Part shown: positions 1-7,157 of the stretch, piece by piece
Numbering within the stretch: position 1 is the first letter of the stretch
Layout of the letters: every line of letters starts with the position of its first letter
Assembly: GCA_964541085.1 (NCBI GenBank)
Contig: CAZIPA010000016.1
Location: forward strand, 1-45,162
DNA length: 45,162 nucleotides
Reading direction: 5' to 3'
Origin: UBA4644 sp964541085
GTDB lineage: Bacteria; Bacillota; Clostridia; Oscillospirales; Butyricicoccaceae
Position numbers and translations under genes: made by a program
The notes under the pieces: generated by a model
What the model saw: only the letters and a program-made list of their open reading frames with translations
Database searches by the model: none
What the model was told of the DNA's origin: nothing

Positions 1-24
1 AAAGCACCCTGAAAAGGGTGCTTT
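1..24. terminator. Perfect 9-bp hairpin at window edge
   Basis: Arms AAAGCACCC and GGGTGCTTT close a 6-base loop. No clear T-tract follows on either strand, so it could be a terminator for a gene outside the window or a simple palindrome. It lies next to a second, convincing minus-strand terminator. Confidence 0.35.
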
Positions 25-32
25 GTGGCATG

Positions 33-65
33 AAAAAAGCACTATGCATTTTTTGCACAGTGCTT
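33..65 (-). terminator. Rho-independent terminator after the phage-like gene
   Basis: Read on the minus strand, a 12-base stem with one mismatch (AAGCACTGTGCA pairing with TGCATAGTGCTT) is followed by TTTTTT. It lies directly downstream of the stop of the 67-297 gene and ends the leftward transcript of the element remnant. Confidence 0.75.
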
Positions 66-66
66 A

Positions 67-297
67 TTATAAGACTTCCGACAAATCGACATCGGAATCA
101 GCATAGACGGCATCAACTTCATAATCATTGAATACAGTAATGCTTCCGTTGGGCGTGTCGTATGTTTGAACTAACGAACCGTCAACATCAACGGCAAACC
201 GTTTTCCCGTGATGCTTTTAATTTTTGCTTCAATAGCGGCACACGCTTTTTTGAACGCTTTGTTGTCCGCTTCTTTTGCAATGTTATAAGAAAACAT
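67..297 (-). CDS. Small hypothetical protein of the phage/element remnant
   Basis: This 76-residue protein is not recognised. ATG at 297 is preferred over the in-frame GTG at 309, because AGGTGGTG lies about 8 bases upstream of the ATG and the ATG starts one base after the stop of the frame-corrected upstream gene (stop 301-299). That is the tight packing usual in phage operons. The protein is soluble, with a lysine-rich N-terminal half (residues about 9-35) and an acidic C-terminal half ending in DSDVDLSEVL. It has no signal peptide or membrane segment. Its position downstream of a head-morphogenesis gene suggests a small structural or accessory phage protein, but nothing in the sequence shows this directly. 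It is more A/T-rich than the host genes to the right. Confidence 0.6.
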   Translation of the reverse strand: MFSYNIAKEADNKAFKKACAAIEAKIKSITGKRFAVDVDGSLVQTYDTPNGSITVFNDYEVDAVYADSDVDLSEVL

Positions 298-298
298 C

Positions 299-1218
299 TT
301 ATTCACCACCTATGCCGAACTTTTTGTTGACATTTGCATTCGTTTTAGTTGCAGTGTCATACACATCTTGAATGGCTTCTTCTCTTGACATCCCTTTTCG
401 TTTCATTTTGGACTTGATAAGTTCTTCAAAAGATTTGTTGGGTTTTTTGTGTCGAGAAACTCTTTGGCATCTTCATCAGCCATCATTTCTCTTGCTTCAG
501 TCCGAAGTCTGTTTCTGGCTTCGAAAGCTTGTCTTGCCTGTTCTTCCATAGGAAGTGACTTATCAATGCCGTCAGCAATCCTTGAAGCCTTATCAACATA
601 CCACTGTCGAACTTCAGTATTCCCCAATTTCATTGTACTACTTTTCAAACTTTTTTCAAGGGGTGCGGCAGAAGCTTTCAAATATTTTTTCTTGAAATTC
701 TCAAAGTTTGCCGATTTGTCCAGTCCGAAAAATGCGGCCCGGTCTCGCAGGGTCTTCAGCTCATCCGCATCCAATGCCCCTCTTGCCCTTGACAGGCTCA
801 CACAACGGCAGTTAATGACTTCGGCGGCGGGGCCGTTCGGATCGCCCGGATATTCAAGGCCATTACTGAACTTTTCGTCCAATTCTCGGATTTCACCGTC
901 AACAGCTCGGTGGGAATCCCTGGTCTTGCCGTCTAAGGTAGCGTCCCACTGCTTGACTACATCCACGCCCTTGCTTTTTGCAAACCGTTGTGCATCTCTG
1001 GTGGATGCCTGTTGGATGCGGTGGCCCTCTGTCCGGGCAATAGTCTTTGCTCTGGATAAAGGGGCCTTTGATACATTGCTGATATTTCGCGCAATGTCGG
1101 CGTAAGACATACCGGATGCAATGCCCCGGGTGATTTCAGCGGCAATGGACTTCTTCAGTCCCTTGACATCAACACCCAGCGCAGAATAAAGACCTCCGCT
1201 GACCTTTGAATCCAGCAT
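299..1218 (-). pseudogene. Phage head morphogenesis protein (Mu gpF/SPP1 gp7 type), truncated and frame-broken
   Basis: The protein resembles phage minor capsid/head morphogenesis proteins of the Mu gpF family. Residues about 45-150 carry the family pattern: an ARTEGHRIQQAS helix, then W-D-A-T-x-D-x-x-T-R-x-x-H and a late I-N-C-R-C motif, the putative metal-binding H/C set. The first frame runs 1218 to 403 (271 residues). At 448-442 it meets A-AAA-AAC. A -1 shift there continues through 47 more codons with a natural-looking lysine-rich end (stop 301-299), packed against the next gene. The total would be about 306 residues. Family members normally have a longer N-terminal part, and here the upstream sequence belongs to a different gene (1155-1322), so the 5' end is missing. 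Either the shift is programmed or it is an indel in a decaying gene; decay is the simpler reading. Confidence 0.7.
442..448 (-). other. Slippery heptamer A-AAA-AAC in the head protein gene
   Basis: On the minus strand codons 257-259 of the 1218-start frame read ACA AAA AAC, which places A-AAA-AAC in the frame needed for -1 tandem slippage. After slippage the frame continues CCC AAC AAA to a stop at 301-299. I see no strong stem-loop just downstream, which weakens the case for programmed frameshifting. Confidence 0.5.
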
Positions 1219-1322
1219 GATAGCCTTTTGTATAAGATTTTGAAAACAAGATCGAGCAAATCAATGTCGTTGCACTTTTCCAGCAATTCAGTGATTTCTT
1301 GTATGTACTGCGCTTTATCCAT
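1155..1322 (-). pseudogene. Scrambled small phage/element gene joined to the gpF fragment
   Basis: ATG at 1322 has a good ribosome site (AAAGGAG, about 7 bases upstream). The first 33 or so residues, MDKAQYIQEITELLEKCNDI then DLLDLVFKILYKR, look like the short helical proteins with a C-N/D-D-x-x-LLDL core that I associate with prophages and integrative elements of Clostridia. From about codon 34 the reading becomes unnatural (CWIQRSAEVF...) and runs over the gpF coding sequence in another frame, ending at 1155 (55 residues). The promoter and 5' end of one gene appear joined to the 3' part of another by deletion, with the junction at about 1220-1230. A regulatory peptide overlapping gpF is possible but less likely. 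Confidence 0.5.
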
Positions 1323-1353
1323 ATGGTACTCCTTTCGGTGACGCTATATCGGA

Positions 1354-1383
1354 ATAGTAACACCATAACAACTTTTCTGTAAA
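1354..1383 (-). promoter_or_regulatory. Promoter of the leftward element transcript
   Basis: Minus-strand TTTACA (1383-1378) and TACTAT (1359-1354) are 18 bases apart and sit 32 bases upstream of the ATG at 1322. The -10 overlaps one arm of the 14-base inverted repeat described in the next entry. Confidence 0.45.
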
Positions 1384-1446
1384 CCCGTTTTTCTTGTAAA
1401 ATGCGATTCTGTTGCATTATTGCGACAAGCCATGTTATGGTGTTAC
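1357..1446. repeat. Perfect 14-base inverted repeat flanking 62 bases
   Basis: GTAACACCATAACA at 1357-1370 is perfectly inverted as TGTTATGGTGTTAC at 1433-1446. The left arm overlaps the -10 of the leftward promoter. The right arm lies exactly where the recombinase reading frame loses its catalytic domain. It could be an invertible switch, a rearrangement scar or a regulator site. Confidence 0.7.
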
Positions 1447-2641
1447 CAGAGGGGTGAACACATATGACCCACACAATGAATTCGAACAGGAATATTTTGA
1501 GTTCGGCCTGTTCATGTCCCGCCGAGAATATAAAACTATCAAACGAAGACTGGAAGCGGGAAAACTGCAATCCGTTCAGGAAGGAAACTACATCGCGTCA
1601 GCTCCGCCTTATGGATTTGTCGTTGTGAAGAAATCCAAAAAAGAGCGGGTCTTAGTTGAAAAGCCAGAAGAATCAAAAATTGTGAAAATGGTTTATGATT
1701 GGTACACGGAGGAGCGAAAACCGACATCGTGGATTGCGAAACAGTTGAACTTGATGGGCGTTCCTTCGCGCAGCGGCAGAGAGTGGACAAGGGCAACCGT
1801 CAAAGACATCCTTTTCAACGCACACTATATTGGAAAGGTGTCTTGGGGCAACCAAAAGACTGTCAAGGAAAAAGACCCCGTTACCGGGAAGGTATCAAAG
1901 AAAAGGGTACTTACCGGAAACCCACAGTTTTATGAAGGAAAACACACAGGTTTTATCAGTGAAGAACAATTTTACAAGGTGCGTACAATATACGGATCAC
2001 AAGCCCCCGCAAAGATGAATACGGAACTTGTGAATCCATTGTCCGGAATATTGCGTTGCCGTGATTGTGACCGGGCTATTGGTTTTCAGCGATACGGCGA
2101 TGCCAGAATCCCAAGGCTTCAGCATCCTTTTGGTAAGATTTGCAAGAAGCCGTCTGTTCCTCAACCCGTTGTTATGGGGGCGCTTGTTGATTCACTAAAG
2201 AAAAGCATAGAAGATTGCCAGATAAAAATGGAAAGCGCACAAGACGCATCTGCACAGCTACGATTTGAAAGCATGATCCAGACAATGCAAACAGAACTTG
2301 CGAAACTGGAAAGCCGAAAAAGAAAGCTAATGGATTCTTGGGAATCTGAAGACGGTATGTATACCAAAGAAGAGTTCATCGAACGAAAACAGATGTATAC
2401 TACAAGCATTGATGCACTGAAAAAGAGAATTGCAGAAGCGAAAGAAACCGCTCCTGCAACGATCAATTATTCCGAACAGATTGCAACATTAAAGGCTATT
2501 ATAGATTGCATCAACAACCCGGATTTGGATGCCAAAGCTAAGAATGTTTTCTTGAAGCAGTACATTGAAAAAATCACATACGATGTTGTCGATAATGGTG
2601 TGAACAAGAAAGTCCCCGTCCTTGAAGTGTTCTTAAAATAA
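1412..2641 (+). pseudogene. Large serine recombinase lacking the N-terminal catalytic domain
   Basis: About 409 residues match the C-terminal part of large serine recombinases/integrases. The end of the resolvase domain (YDPHNEFEQEYFEFGLFMSR, then a basic long helix) is followed by the recombinase DNA-binding domain (about residues 55-150, including the TSWIAKQLN and GVPSRSGREW segments), a zinc-ribbon remnant (LRCRDC), a long coiled coil (about 265-350) and a C-terminal tail. The catalytic serine and the first 90 or so residues are absent; upstream lies the 14-base inverted repeat instead. The frame can only be opened from TTG 1412 or later internal codons with no good ribosome site. It reads toward the element end, as integrases usually do. 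It is A/T-richer than the flanking host genes, and catalysis is not expected. Confidence 0.85.
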
Positions 2642-2668
2642 GGGCTATATTTTTTGACCCTTCGTTAT

Positions 2669-2695
2669 GGTCATGTAAGCTGCATCTTATGATCC
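2669..2695. other. Candidate attachment-site junction inside dinB
   Basis: An imperfect dyad, GGTCATGTAAG and CTTATGATCC around GCAT, lies 28 bases beyond the recombinase stop, exactly where DinB similarity ends (after FAKLGSDHK). Imperfect dyads of this kind are typical of serine-integrase attachment sites. The core dinucleotide cannot be fixed from one junction. Confidence 0.5.
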
Positions 2696-3162
2696 GAACC
2701 CAGCTTGGCAAAGATTTTGTTGAAGGACACCCCGGCAGAGATGGTCAGGCCGGTTTCCTCCCGCACCTCCCGGCGCAGACGGTCCGCAATGGTTTTGCCA
2801 TCGCCGAAGAGACTCCGGCTGGCCGTCACATCCAGCCAGCTTTCATCAATGCCAAAGGGCTCCACCCGGTCGGTATAGCGGCGGTAAATCTCGTTGACCA
2901 CCTGAGACCAGCGGGCATAATCCCTGTGATGGGGCCGCACCAGCGTCAGCCGGGGACATTTTTGCAGCGCCTCCCGGATGGTTTCCGCCGTTTTGATGCC
3001 ATAGCCCTTGGCCAGCTCATTTTTGGCCAGAATAATGCCGTGACGGCTCTCCGGATCGCCGCAGACGGCCATGGGCACGGATTTCAGCTCCGGATGACGC
3101 AGCTGTTCACAGGAGGCATAAAAACCGTTGCAGTCGCAGTGGAGGATCACCCGGTCACTCAT
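2671..3162 (-). pseudogene. dinB: DNA polymerase IV (Y-family), 3' end lost to element insertion
   Basis: Residues 1-160 match the start of DNA polymerase IV, the error-prone translesion polymerase. They include the first catalytic aspartate (LHCDCNGFYAS), the KYGI-like GYGIKTAETI segment, the second catalytic pair (FGIDESWLD) and GVSFNKIFAKLGSD. Normal length is about 400 residues. Here the frame runs into foreign sequence after KLGSDHK and stops after MQLT, so thumb remnant, little finger and clamp-binding tail are gone. The start overlaps the stop of the sirtuin gene by 4 bases, so it is the last gene of a translationally coupled operon. The missing 3' part is not in the window and probably lies beyond the element's far end. 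Confidence 0.88.
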
Positions 3163-3881
3163 GGCAGCTGAAGCCCTCCCAGCACCTGTCCGATGGGCTC
3201 CCGCAGCACCAGATCGGCCATGGCATCCCGGGGCGTGGCGTCCCGGTTGATGAGCACCAGCTTTCCGCCACGATAGCAGCTGATCAGTCCCGCCGCCGGA
3301 TAGACCGCCAGCGAGGTGCCGCCGATGATGAGCAGATCGGCCTGCTCCAGCGCCTCCACCGCCGCCTGAAGCACATCCTCATTGAGACTTTCCTCATACA
3401 GCACCACATCCGGCTTGATGATGCCGCCGCAGGTGCAGCGGGGAATGCCCTGAGTGTGCAGCATATGCTCCATGGAATAGCTTTTGCGGCAGCGGGTGCA
3501 GTAGTTCCGATGCACCGAGCCGTGCAGCTCCAGCACACGGCGGCTGCCCGCCGCCTGATGCAGACCGTCAATATTCTGGGTGATGACGGCAGTCAGCCTG
3601 CCCGCCTGCTCCAGCCGTGCCAGCGCCAGATGGGCCGGGTTGGGCTTTGCCTCCGGACACAGCAGCTTTTGCCGGTAAAAGCGGAAAAATTCCTCCGGCT
3701 GCTGCCGGAAAAAGGTGTGGCTGAGAATGGTCTCCGGGGGATAGCGCCAGGTCTGCCGGTACAGGCCGTCCTGACTGCGAAAATCCGGAATGCCCGATTC
3801 GGTGCTGACGCCCGCGCCGCCGAAAAATACAATGCGCTTTGCCTGCTGAATCCATTGCTGCAGGGTTTCCTGTCCGGTCAT
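3159..3881 (-). CDS. cobB: NAD-dependent protein deacylase, Sir2 family
   Basis: This 240-residue class U/III-like bacterial sirtuin removes acyl groups from lysines using NAD and acts in the cytosol. Visible motifs in order: GAGVSTESGIPDFRS (NAD site, about 22-36), TQNIDGLH (about 100-107), ELHGS with the catalytic histidine (about 118-122), zinc cysteines NYCTRC and CTCGG, KPDVVLYEE, and GTSLAVYPAAGL near the end. Length is normal for the family. The start has GGAAAGGAGG upstream. It follows the lipid kinase gene by 27 bases and overlaps dinB by 4, giving an operon of amidohydrolase, lipid kinase, sirtuin and polymerase IV. The symbol is by family, not by proven orthology. Confidence 0.92.
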   Translation of the reverse strand: MTGQETLQQWIQQAKRIVFFGGAGVSTESGIPDFRSQDGLYRQTWRYPPETILSHTFFRQQPEEFFRFYRQKLLCPEAKPNPAHLALARLEQAGRLTAVITQNIDGLHQAAGSRRVLELHGSVHRNYCTRCRKSYSMEHMLHTQGIPRCTCGGIIKPDVVLYEESLNEDVLQAAVEALEQADLLIIGGTSLAVYPAAGLISCYRGGKLVLINRDATPRDAMADLVLREPIGQVLGGLQLP

Positions 3882-3908
3882 GGCCGGGCCTCCTTTCCTG
3901 TGCGGGGG

Positions 3909-4847
3909 TTACTCCCGCTGCTTTTTTCCCTTGCGGGGTCTGGGCAAAACCTGCTCCACCGGCACATTGATCCGCAGGGCGTGGGGAAGATTGCTGATCT
4001 CCGCTATGGGATGGTCGCCGCCATATTCTCCGTCCAGCGTCCAGGGGATGGGCGTGTCGCAGGTGATTTTCAGATGCTTTGTCTTGAAGGAATAGATCAT
4101 ATCCGGGTCCAGCTGAGAGGCCAGCAGATGGTTGATGACCCGGGTCAGGTCTAAAATGGAGGGCGGATTGCGCACCAGCGTTACCTCCAGCAGACCGTCG
4201 TTCATGGACACATCCATAAACCGGCCCACCGGCAGACCGGCCACCGAGCTGCTGTTGCTCACCAGTCCCACCAGAATGTCGTCCTCAATTACGCCGCCGT
4301 CATGCTCCACCCGGATGGAATAGGGATGGAGTGAGGACAGCCGCTGGGCCCCCTCCAGCAGATAGGCCAGCTTGCCCAGCAGATTTTTGATATCCTGAGG
4401 TGTGGCATAGGAGACCTCGGTAAAGGCACCGAAGGCCGCCACATAGGAAAAATAGTCGCCGTTGAAGCATCCCACATCCAGATCCACGGCGGCACCGTTC
4501 ACCGCCGCCTCCGCTGCCTTTTCCATGTTTTTGGGCAGACCCAGCGAGCGGGCAAAATCGTTGGTGGTGCCGGCGGGAATATAGCCCAGCAGCGGCGGAT
4601 GGGGGCAGCGCAGCAGGCCGTTCACCGTCTCGTTCAGTGTGCCGTCGCCGCCGGAGCAGACCACCAGATCATAGTCTCCGGCCCGGCTGGCGGCAATGTC
4701 CGGCAGCTCTCCGCTGCGCTGGGTAATATAGACCGTGGGCTCATAGCCCGCCCGGACAAAGGTATTCATAATGGGCAGAAAGGGGCTGCGGATGGCCTCC
4801 TTGCCTGCGTGTGCATTTACCAAAAACAGAAGCTTGCGGGGTTCCAT
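3909..4847 (-). CDS. Diacylglycerol/lipid kinase family protein (DgkB/YegS type)
   Basis: About 312 residues. The DAGK catalytic domain (N-terminal 130 residues) shows NAHAGKE, the nucleotide-binding SGGDGTLNETVNGL, and GYIPAGTTNDFARSLG. The C-terminal beta-rich half has SNSSSVAGLP and an MNDGLLEV segment typical of YegS/BmrU/DgkB proteins. These enzymes phosphorylate diacylglycerol or related lipids at the membrane from the cytosolic face; the exact substrate cannot be told. ATG 4847 is chosen over GTG 4862 because AAAGGAG lies 8 bases before it; that ribosome site overlaps the stop of the upstream amidohydrolase (4861-4859). The C-terminus is basic (RPRKGKKQRE), which may help membrane binding. 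Confidence 0.9.
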   Translation of the reverse strand: MEPRKLLFLVNAHAGKEAIRSPFLPIMNTFVRAGYEPTVYITQRSGELPDIAASRAGDYDLVVCSGGDGTLNETVNGLLRCPHPPLLGYIPAGTTNDFARSLGLPKNMEKAAEAAVNGAAVDLDVGCFNGDYFSYVAAFGAFTEVSYATPQDIKNLLGKLAYLLEGAQRLSSLHPYSIRVEHDGGVIEDDILVGLVSNSSSVAGLPVGRFMDVSMNDGLLEVTLVRNPPSILDLTRVINHLLASQLDPDMIYSFKTKHLKITCDTPIPWTLDGEYGGDHPIAEISNLPHALRINVPVEQVLPRPRKGKKQRE

Positions 4848-4858
4848 AGCTGCTCCTT

Positions 4859-6445
4859 TCACGCTTTCCGGGGCTTCCGCAGAATGCGGCCTGCCCGCTC
4901 CTCCGTCTGTACGCCGTTTTCCAGCGCCACTCTGCCGTCCAGCACCACATGATGCACACCCTGTGCCAGCTGAATGGGCCGGAGAAAGGTGGCGGTGTCG
5001 CCGACGGTATCCGGGTCAAAAACGGTAATGTCTGCCACATAGCCCGGCTTCAGCAGACCCCGGTCGGTCATGCCCAGCATTTCCGCGCCTTTGGAGGTGA
5101 TGCGCCGCACGGCCTCTTCCAGCGAACACAGCTGCTTTTCCCGCGCCAGACGCAAAAACCGTGCAATGGCACCAAAGGAACGGGGGTGGGGCAGACCGGC
5201 GATTTTTTCGGCATCGTCCGGATAGGAATAGCCGTCGGAGCCGATGCCCACATCCTGCCGGAGGAAATACAGCATATCCTCTTCGCTGATGACAAAGAAA
5301 ATGCAGTTTGCCATGCCGTGGGTGCGGGTGAGGATTTCCGCTGCCGCCTCGGCATAATCCATGTGGAGCATATCCTCTGCGATCTCCCGCAGGGTCTTGC
5401 CCACGATCTCCGGCCAGTAGCCCGCGTCATCCTGCACCATGCAGGTCTCGGCCAGCCGGGCGTTGGGATAATAGACCGTGCGGATATGGTCCAGCACCTC
5501 CTGCCGCCGGGGCCCGGCCAGAACCTCCGGCACTGCGGCACAGCCGCCCTCCAGCGCCCACCGGGGGCAGCGAATGTTCAGATAGGTGCAGCAGGCATGG
5601 TAGGGGTACATATCCGCCGTCAGGCGCACACCCTCGGCCCGTGCCCGGCAAATGCGTTCCCAGATGGCGGGAGCCGTGCCGTGGACATGATAATCGTCCA
5701 GCTTCAGATGGGAAATATGCACCCGCACACCGGTCTCCCGGCCTACGGAAACCAGTTCCTCAATGGCCTCCGGCAGCAGCGCACCCTCGTTGCGCAGATG
5801 GGCGGGCATAAAGGCATCATAGTCCTTCAGCACCTGTCCCAGAGCGGCAATCTCCCGCTGATCGGCAAAGCAGCCGGGGGAATATTCCAGTCCCAGCGAA
5901 AGGCCCCATACGCCATCCTCCAGATCCCGGCGCAGCAGCTGCTGCATCTGCTCCAGCTCGCTTTCCGTCACGGCCCGGTTATCATAGCCGATCACACCGG
6001 CCCGCAGGGCCCCGTGACCGGTGAGGGGCGCCAGATTGACACCCAGCTGCCAGCCCTCACGCTCCATCCGCCGGACAAAATCGCCAAAGGAGGCGCTGTA
6101 CCAGCGGGGGTCTACGCCCTCACCGGGGTTGACCTGCGTCACCCGTTCCGGCAGGGCAGGGAAGGGAGAAAAGCCGCACTGACCGCAGACCTCGGTGGTC
6201 ACGCCCTGAAACAGCTTGGCTGCACCGGTGCTGCCCAGGGTAAAGGTGGTGTCAGAATGGCTGTGGGCATCGAAAAAGCCCGGGGACACCACCAGTCCCG
6301 CAGCATCCAGTTCCCGCTTTGCCTGCCGCCCGGTCAGATCGCCGATGGCGCTGATTTTTCCGTCCTTTACGGCCACATCTGCCATATAACCCGCTGCGCC
6401 GGAGCCGTCGATGACCCGGCCGCCGCGAATGATGATATCCTCCAT
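4859..6445 (-). CDS. N-acyl-D-amino-acid deacylase-like amidohydrolase
   Basis: A 528-residue amidohydrolase-superfamily enzyme of the D-aminoacylase/dihydroorotase-like group, expected to hydrolyse N-acyl-D-amino acids or related amides in the cytosol. Evidence: an N-terminal beta-sandwich start (DIIIRGGRVIDGSGAAGYMADVAV), the metal site SPGFFDAHSHSD (HxH), CGQCGFSPFP, HISHLK, a GSDGYSYP metal/substrate segment, and the C-terminal PGYVADITVFD strand. The open frame extends to 6922, but ATG 6445 is right: it has AGGAGG upstream and the protein family begins there. A consensus-like promoter is at 6497-6525. It is the first gene of the four-gene leftward operon. D-amino-acid chemistry suggests a role in peptidoglycan or racemised peptide turnover; that is inference. 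Confidence 0.9.
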   Translation of the reverse strand: MEDIIIRGGRVIDGSGAAGYMADVAVKDGKISAIGDLTGRQAKRELDAAGLVVSPGFFDAHSHSDTTFTLGSTGAAKLFQGVTTEVCGQCGFSPFPALPERVTQVNPGEGVDPRWYSASFGDFVRRMEREGWQLGVNLAPLTGHGALRAGVIGYDNRAVTESELEQMQQLLRRDLEDGVWGLSLGLEYSPGCFADQREIAALGQVLKDYDAFMPAHLRNEGALLPEAIEELVSVGRETGVRVHISHLKLDDYHVHGTAPAIWERICRARAEGVRLTADMYPYHACCTYLNIRCPRWALEGGCAAVPEVLAGPRRQEVLDHIRTVYYPNARLAETCMVQDDAGYWPEIVGKTLREIAEDMLHMDYAEAAAEILTRTHGMANCIFFVISEEDMLYFLRQDVGIGSDGYSYPDDAEKIAGLPHPRSFGAIARFLRLAREKQLCSLEEAVRRITSKGAEMLGMTDRGLLKPGYVADITVFDPDTVGDTATFLRPIQLAQGVHHVVLDGRVALENGVQTEERAGRILRKPRKA

Positions 6446-6467
6446 GGATTTCCGCCTCCTGATGTTG

Positions 6468-6481
6468 TGCCCCGAGGGGCA
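6468..6481 (-). promoter_or_regulatory. Palindrome TGCCCC-GA-GGGGCA in the leader of the amidohydrolase operon
   Basis: A perfect 6-bp dyad lies between the promoter and the ribosome site, within 25 bases of the start codon. It could be a leader hairpin or an operator. Confidence 0.4.
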
Positions 6482-6496
6482 ATGGTTTCTCCCTCT

Positions 6497-6525
6497 ATTA
6501 TACAGACATTGCCGCCCATTTACAA
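6497..6525 (-). promoter_or_regulatory. Promoter of the amidohydrolase-lipid kinase-sirtuin-dinB operon
   Basis: Minus-strand TTGTAA (6525-6520), 17-base spacer and TATAAT (6502-6497), about 50 bases upstream of the ATG at 6445. Confidence 0.75.
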
Positions 6526-6568
6526 GGAACGGGGTGTAAAAAAAGCGTGTCCCCGGCAGGAAACCGGG

Positions 6569-6609
6569 AAAAATAAAAATCCACCGCAGGACAGGGGCCC
6601 CACGGTGGA
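6569..6609 (-). terminator. Terminator after queT
   Basis: On the minus strand TCCACCG and CGGTGGA pair around a G/C-rich loop and are followed by ATTTTTATTTTT. It lies just downstream of the queT stop. Confidence 0.7.
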
Positions 6610-6651
6610 GAAGGAATGCTTTTTCGGTTTTGGATGCGTCTGCAATGGCGT

Positions 6652-7152
6652 TTATCGGCTGCCGCTGCCCGGCCTGCGTCGGCGGATGGCAGTGTACATC
6701 AGCTGGCCCAGCACACCGCAGGACAGAATCTCTCCCGCACCTACGGTCAGCATGAAAAAGGGAATGCTCCCCTCCAGCCGATAGGCCCAGGCCAGCACCG
6801 GCGGCACCAGCAGAAGATTGCTGACAATGGGCGGCAGCATGGCAAGCCAGCGGTTTTTCCGCAGCAGCCGTGTGCCCAGCGCCCCCAGCAGGGTGGCCAG
6901 ACTGCCCACGATCACATCCCACAAAAGGCTGCCCGTCAGAAGATTGGCCAGCAGGCAGCCCACAAACAGCCCCGGCACAGCCCCGGGAAAAAAGCAGGGC
7001 AGCAGCGTCAGCGCCTCGGAAAGCCGCAGCTGGACCGGATTGGAGGCCAGTCCAAAGGCTGCGGATGCCAGCGTCAGCACCACATACAGGGCGGCGATCA
7101 TACCGCCCTGGGCCAGCAGTGCTCCGGCGCTGTATTTTTGTCTGTTTCCCAT
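6652..7152 (-). CDS. queT: QueT-type ECF transporter substrate-binding membrane protein
   Basis: A 166-residue integral membrane protein with five to six hydrophobic helices. It matches the QueT family, the S component of energy-coupling-factor transporters for queuosine precursors. Supporting features: an N-terminal GMIAALYVVLTLA helix, the family-typical NPVQLRLSEALTLLPCFFP stretch, and a G-rich G-x-x-P-G-L-F-V-G-C-x-x-A-N segment. It partners with the shared EcfA/A'/T module, which is not in this window. The gene starts 5 bases after the cyclophilin stop and is probably cotranscribed with it. I see no preQ1 riboswitch before either gene, which is usual regulation for this family elsewhere. 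The tail is arginine-rich (RRRRPGSGSR). Confidence 0.85.
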   Translation of the reverse strand: MGNRQKYSAGALLAQGGMIAALYVVLTLASAAFGLASNPVQLRLSEALTLLPCFFPGAVPGLFVGCLLANLLTGSLLWDVIVGSLATLLGALGTRLLRKNRWLAMLPPIVSNLLLVPPVLAWAYRLEGSIPFFMLTVGAGEILSCGVLGQLMYTAIRRRRPGSGSR

Positions 7153-7157
7153 GGAGA

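Noticed and set aside
449..1105. Plus-strand open frame opposite the gpF gene
   Set aside because: Ser/Ala-rich shadow with no ribosome site; the minus strand carries the conserved gpF motifs.
6446..6922. Upstream extension of the amidohydrolase frame
   Set aside because: The extension overlaps queT on the same strand and a terminator, has no similarity, and the family start with AGGAGG is at 6445.
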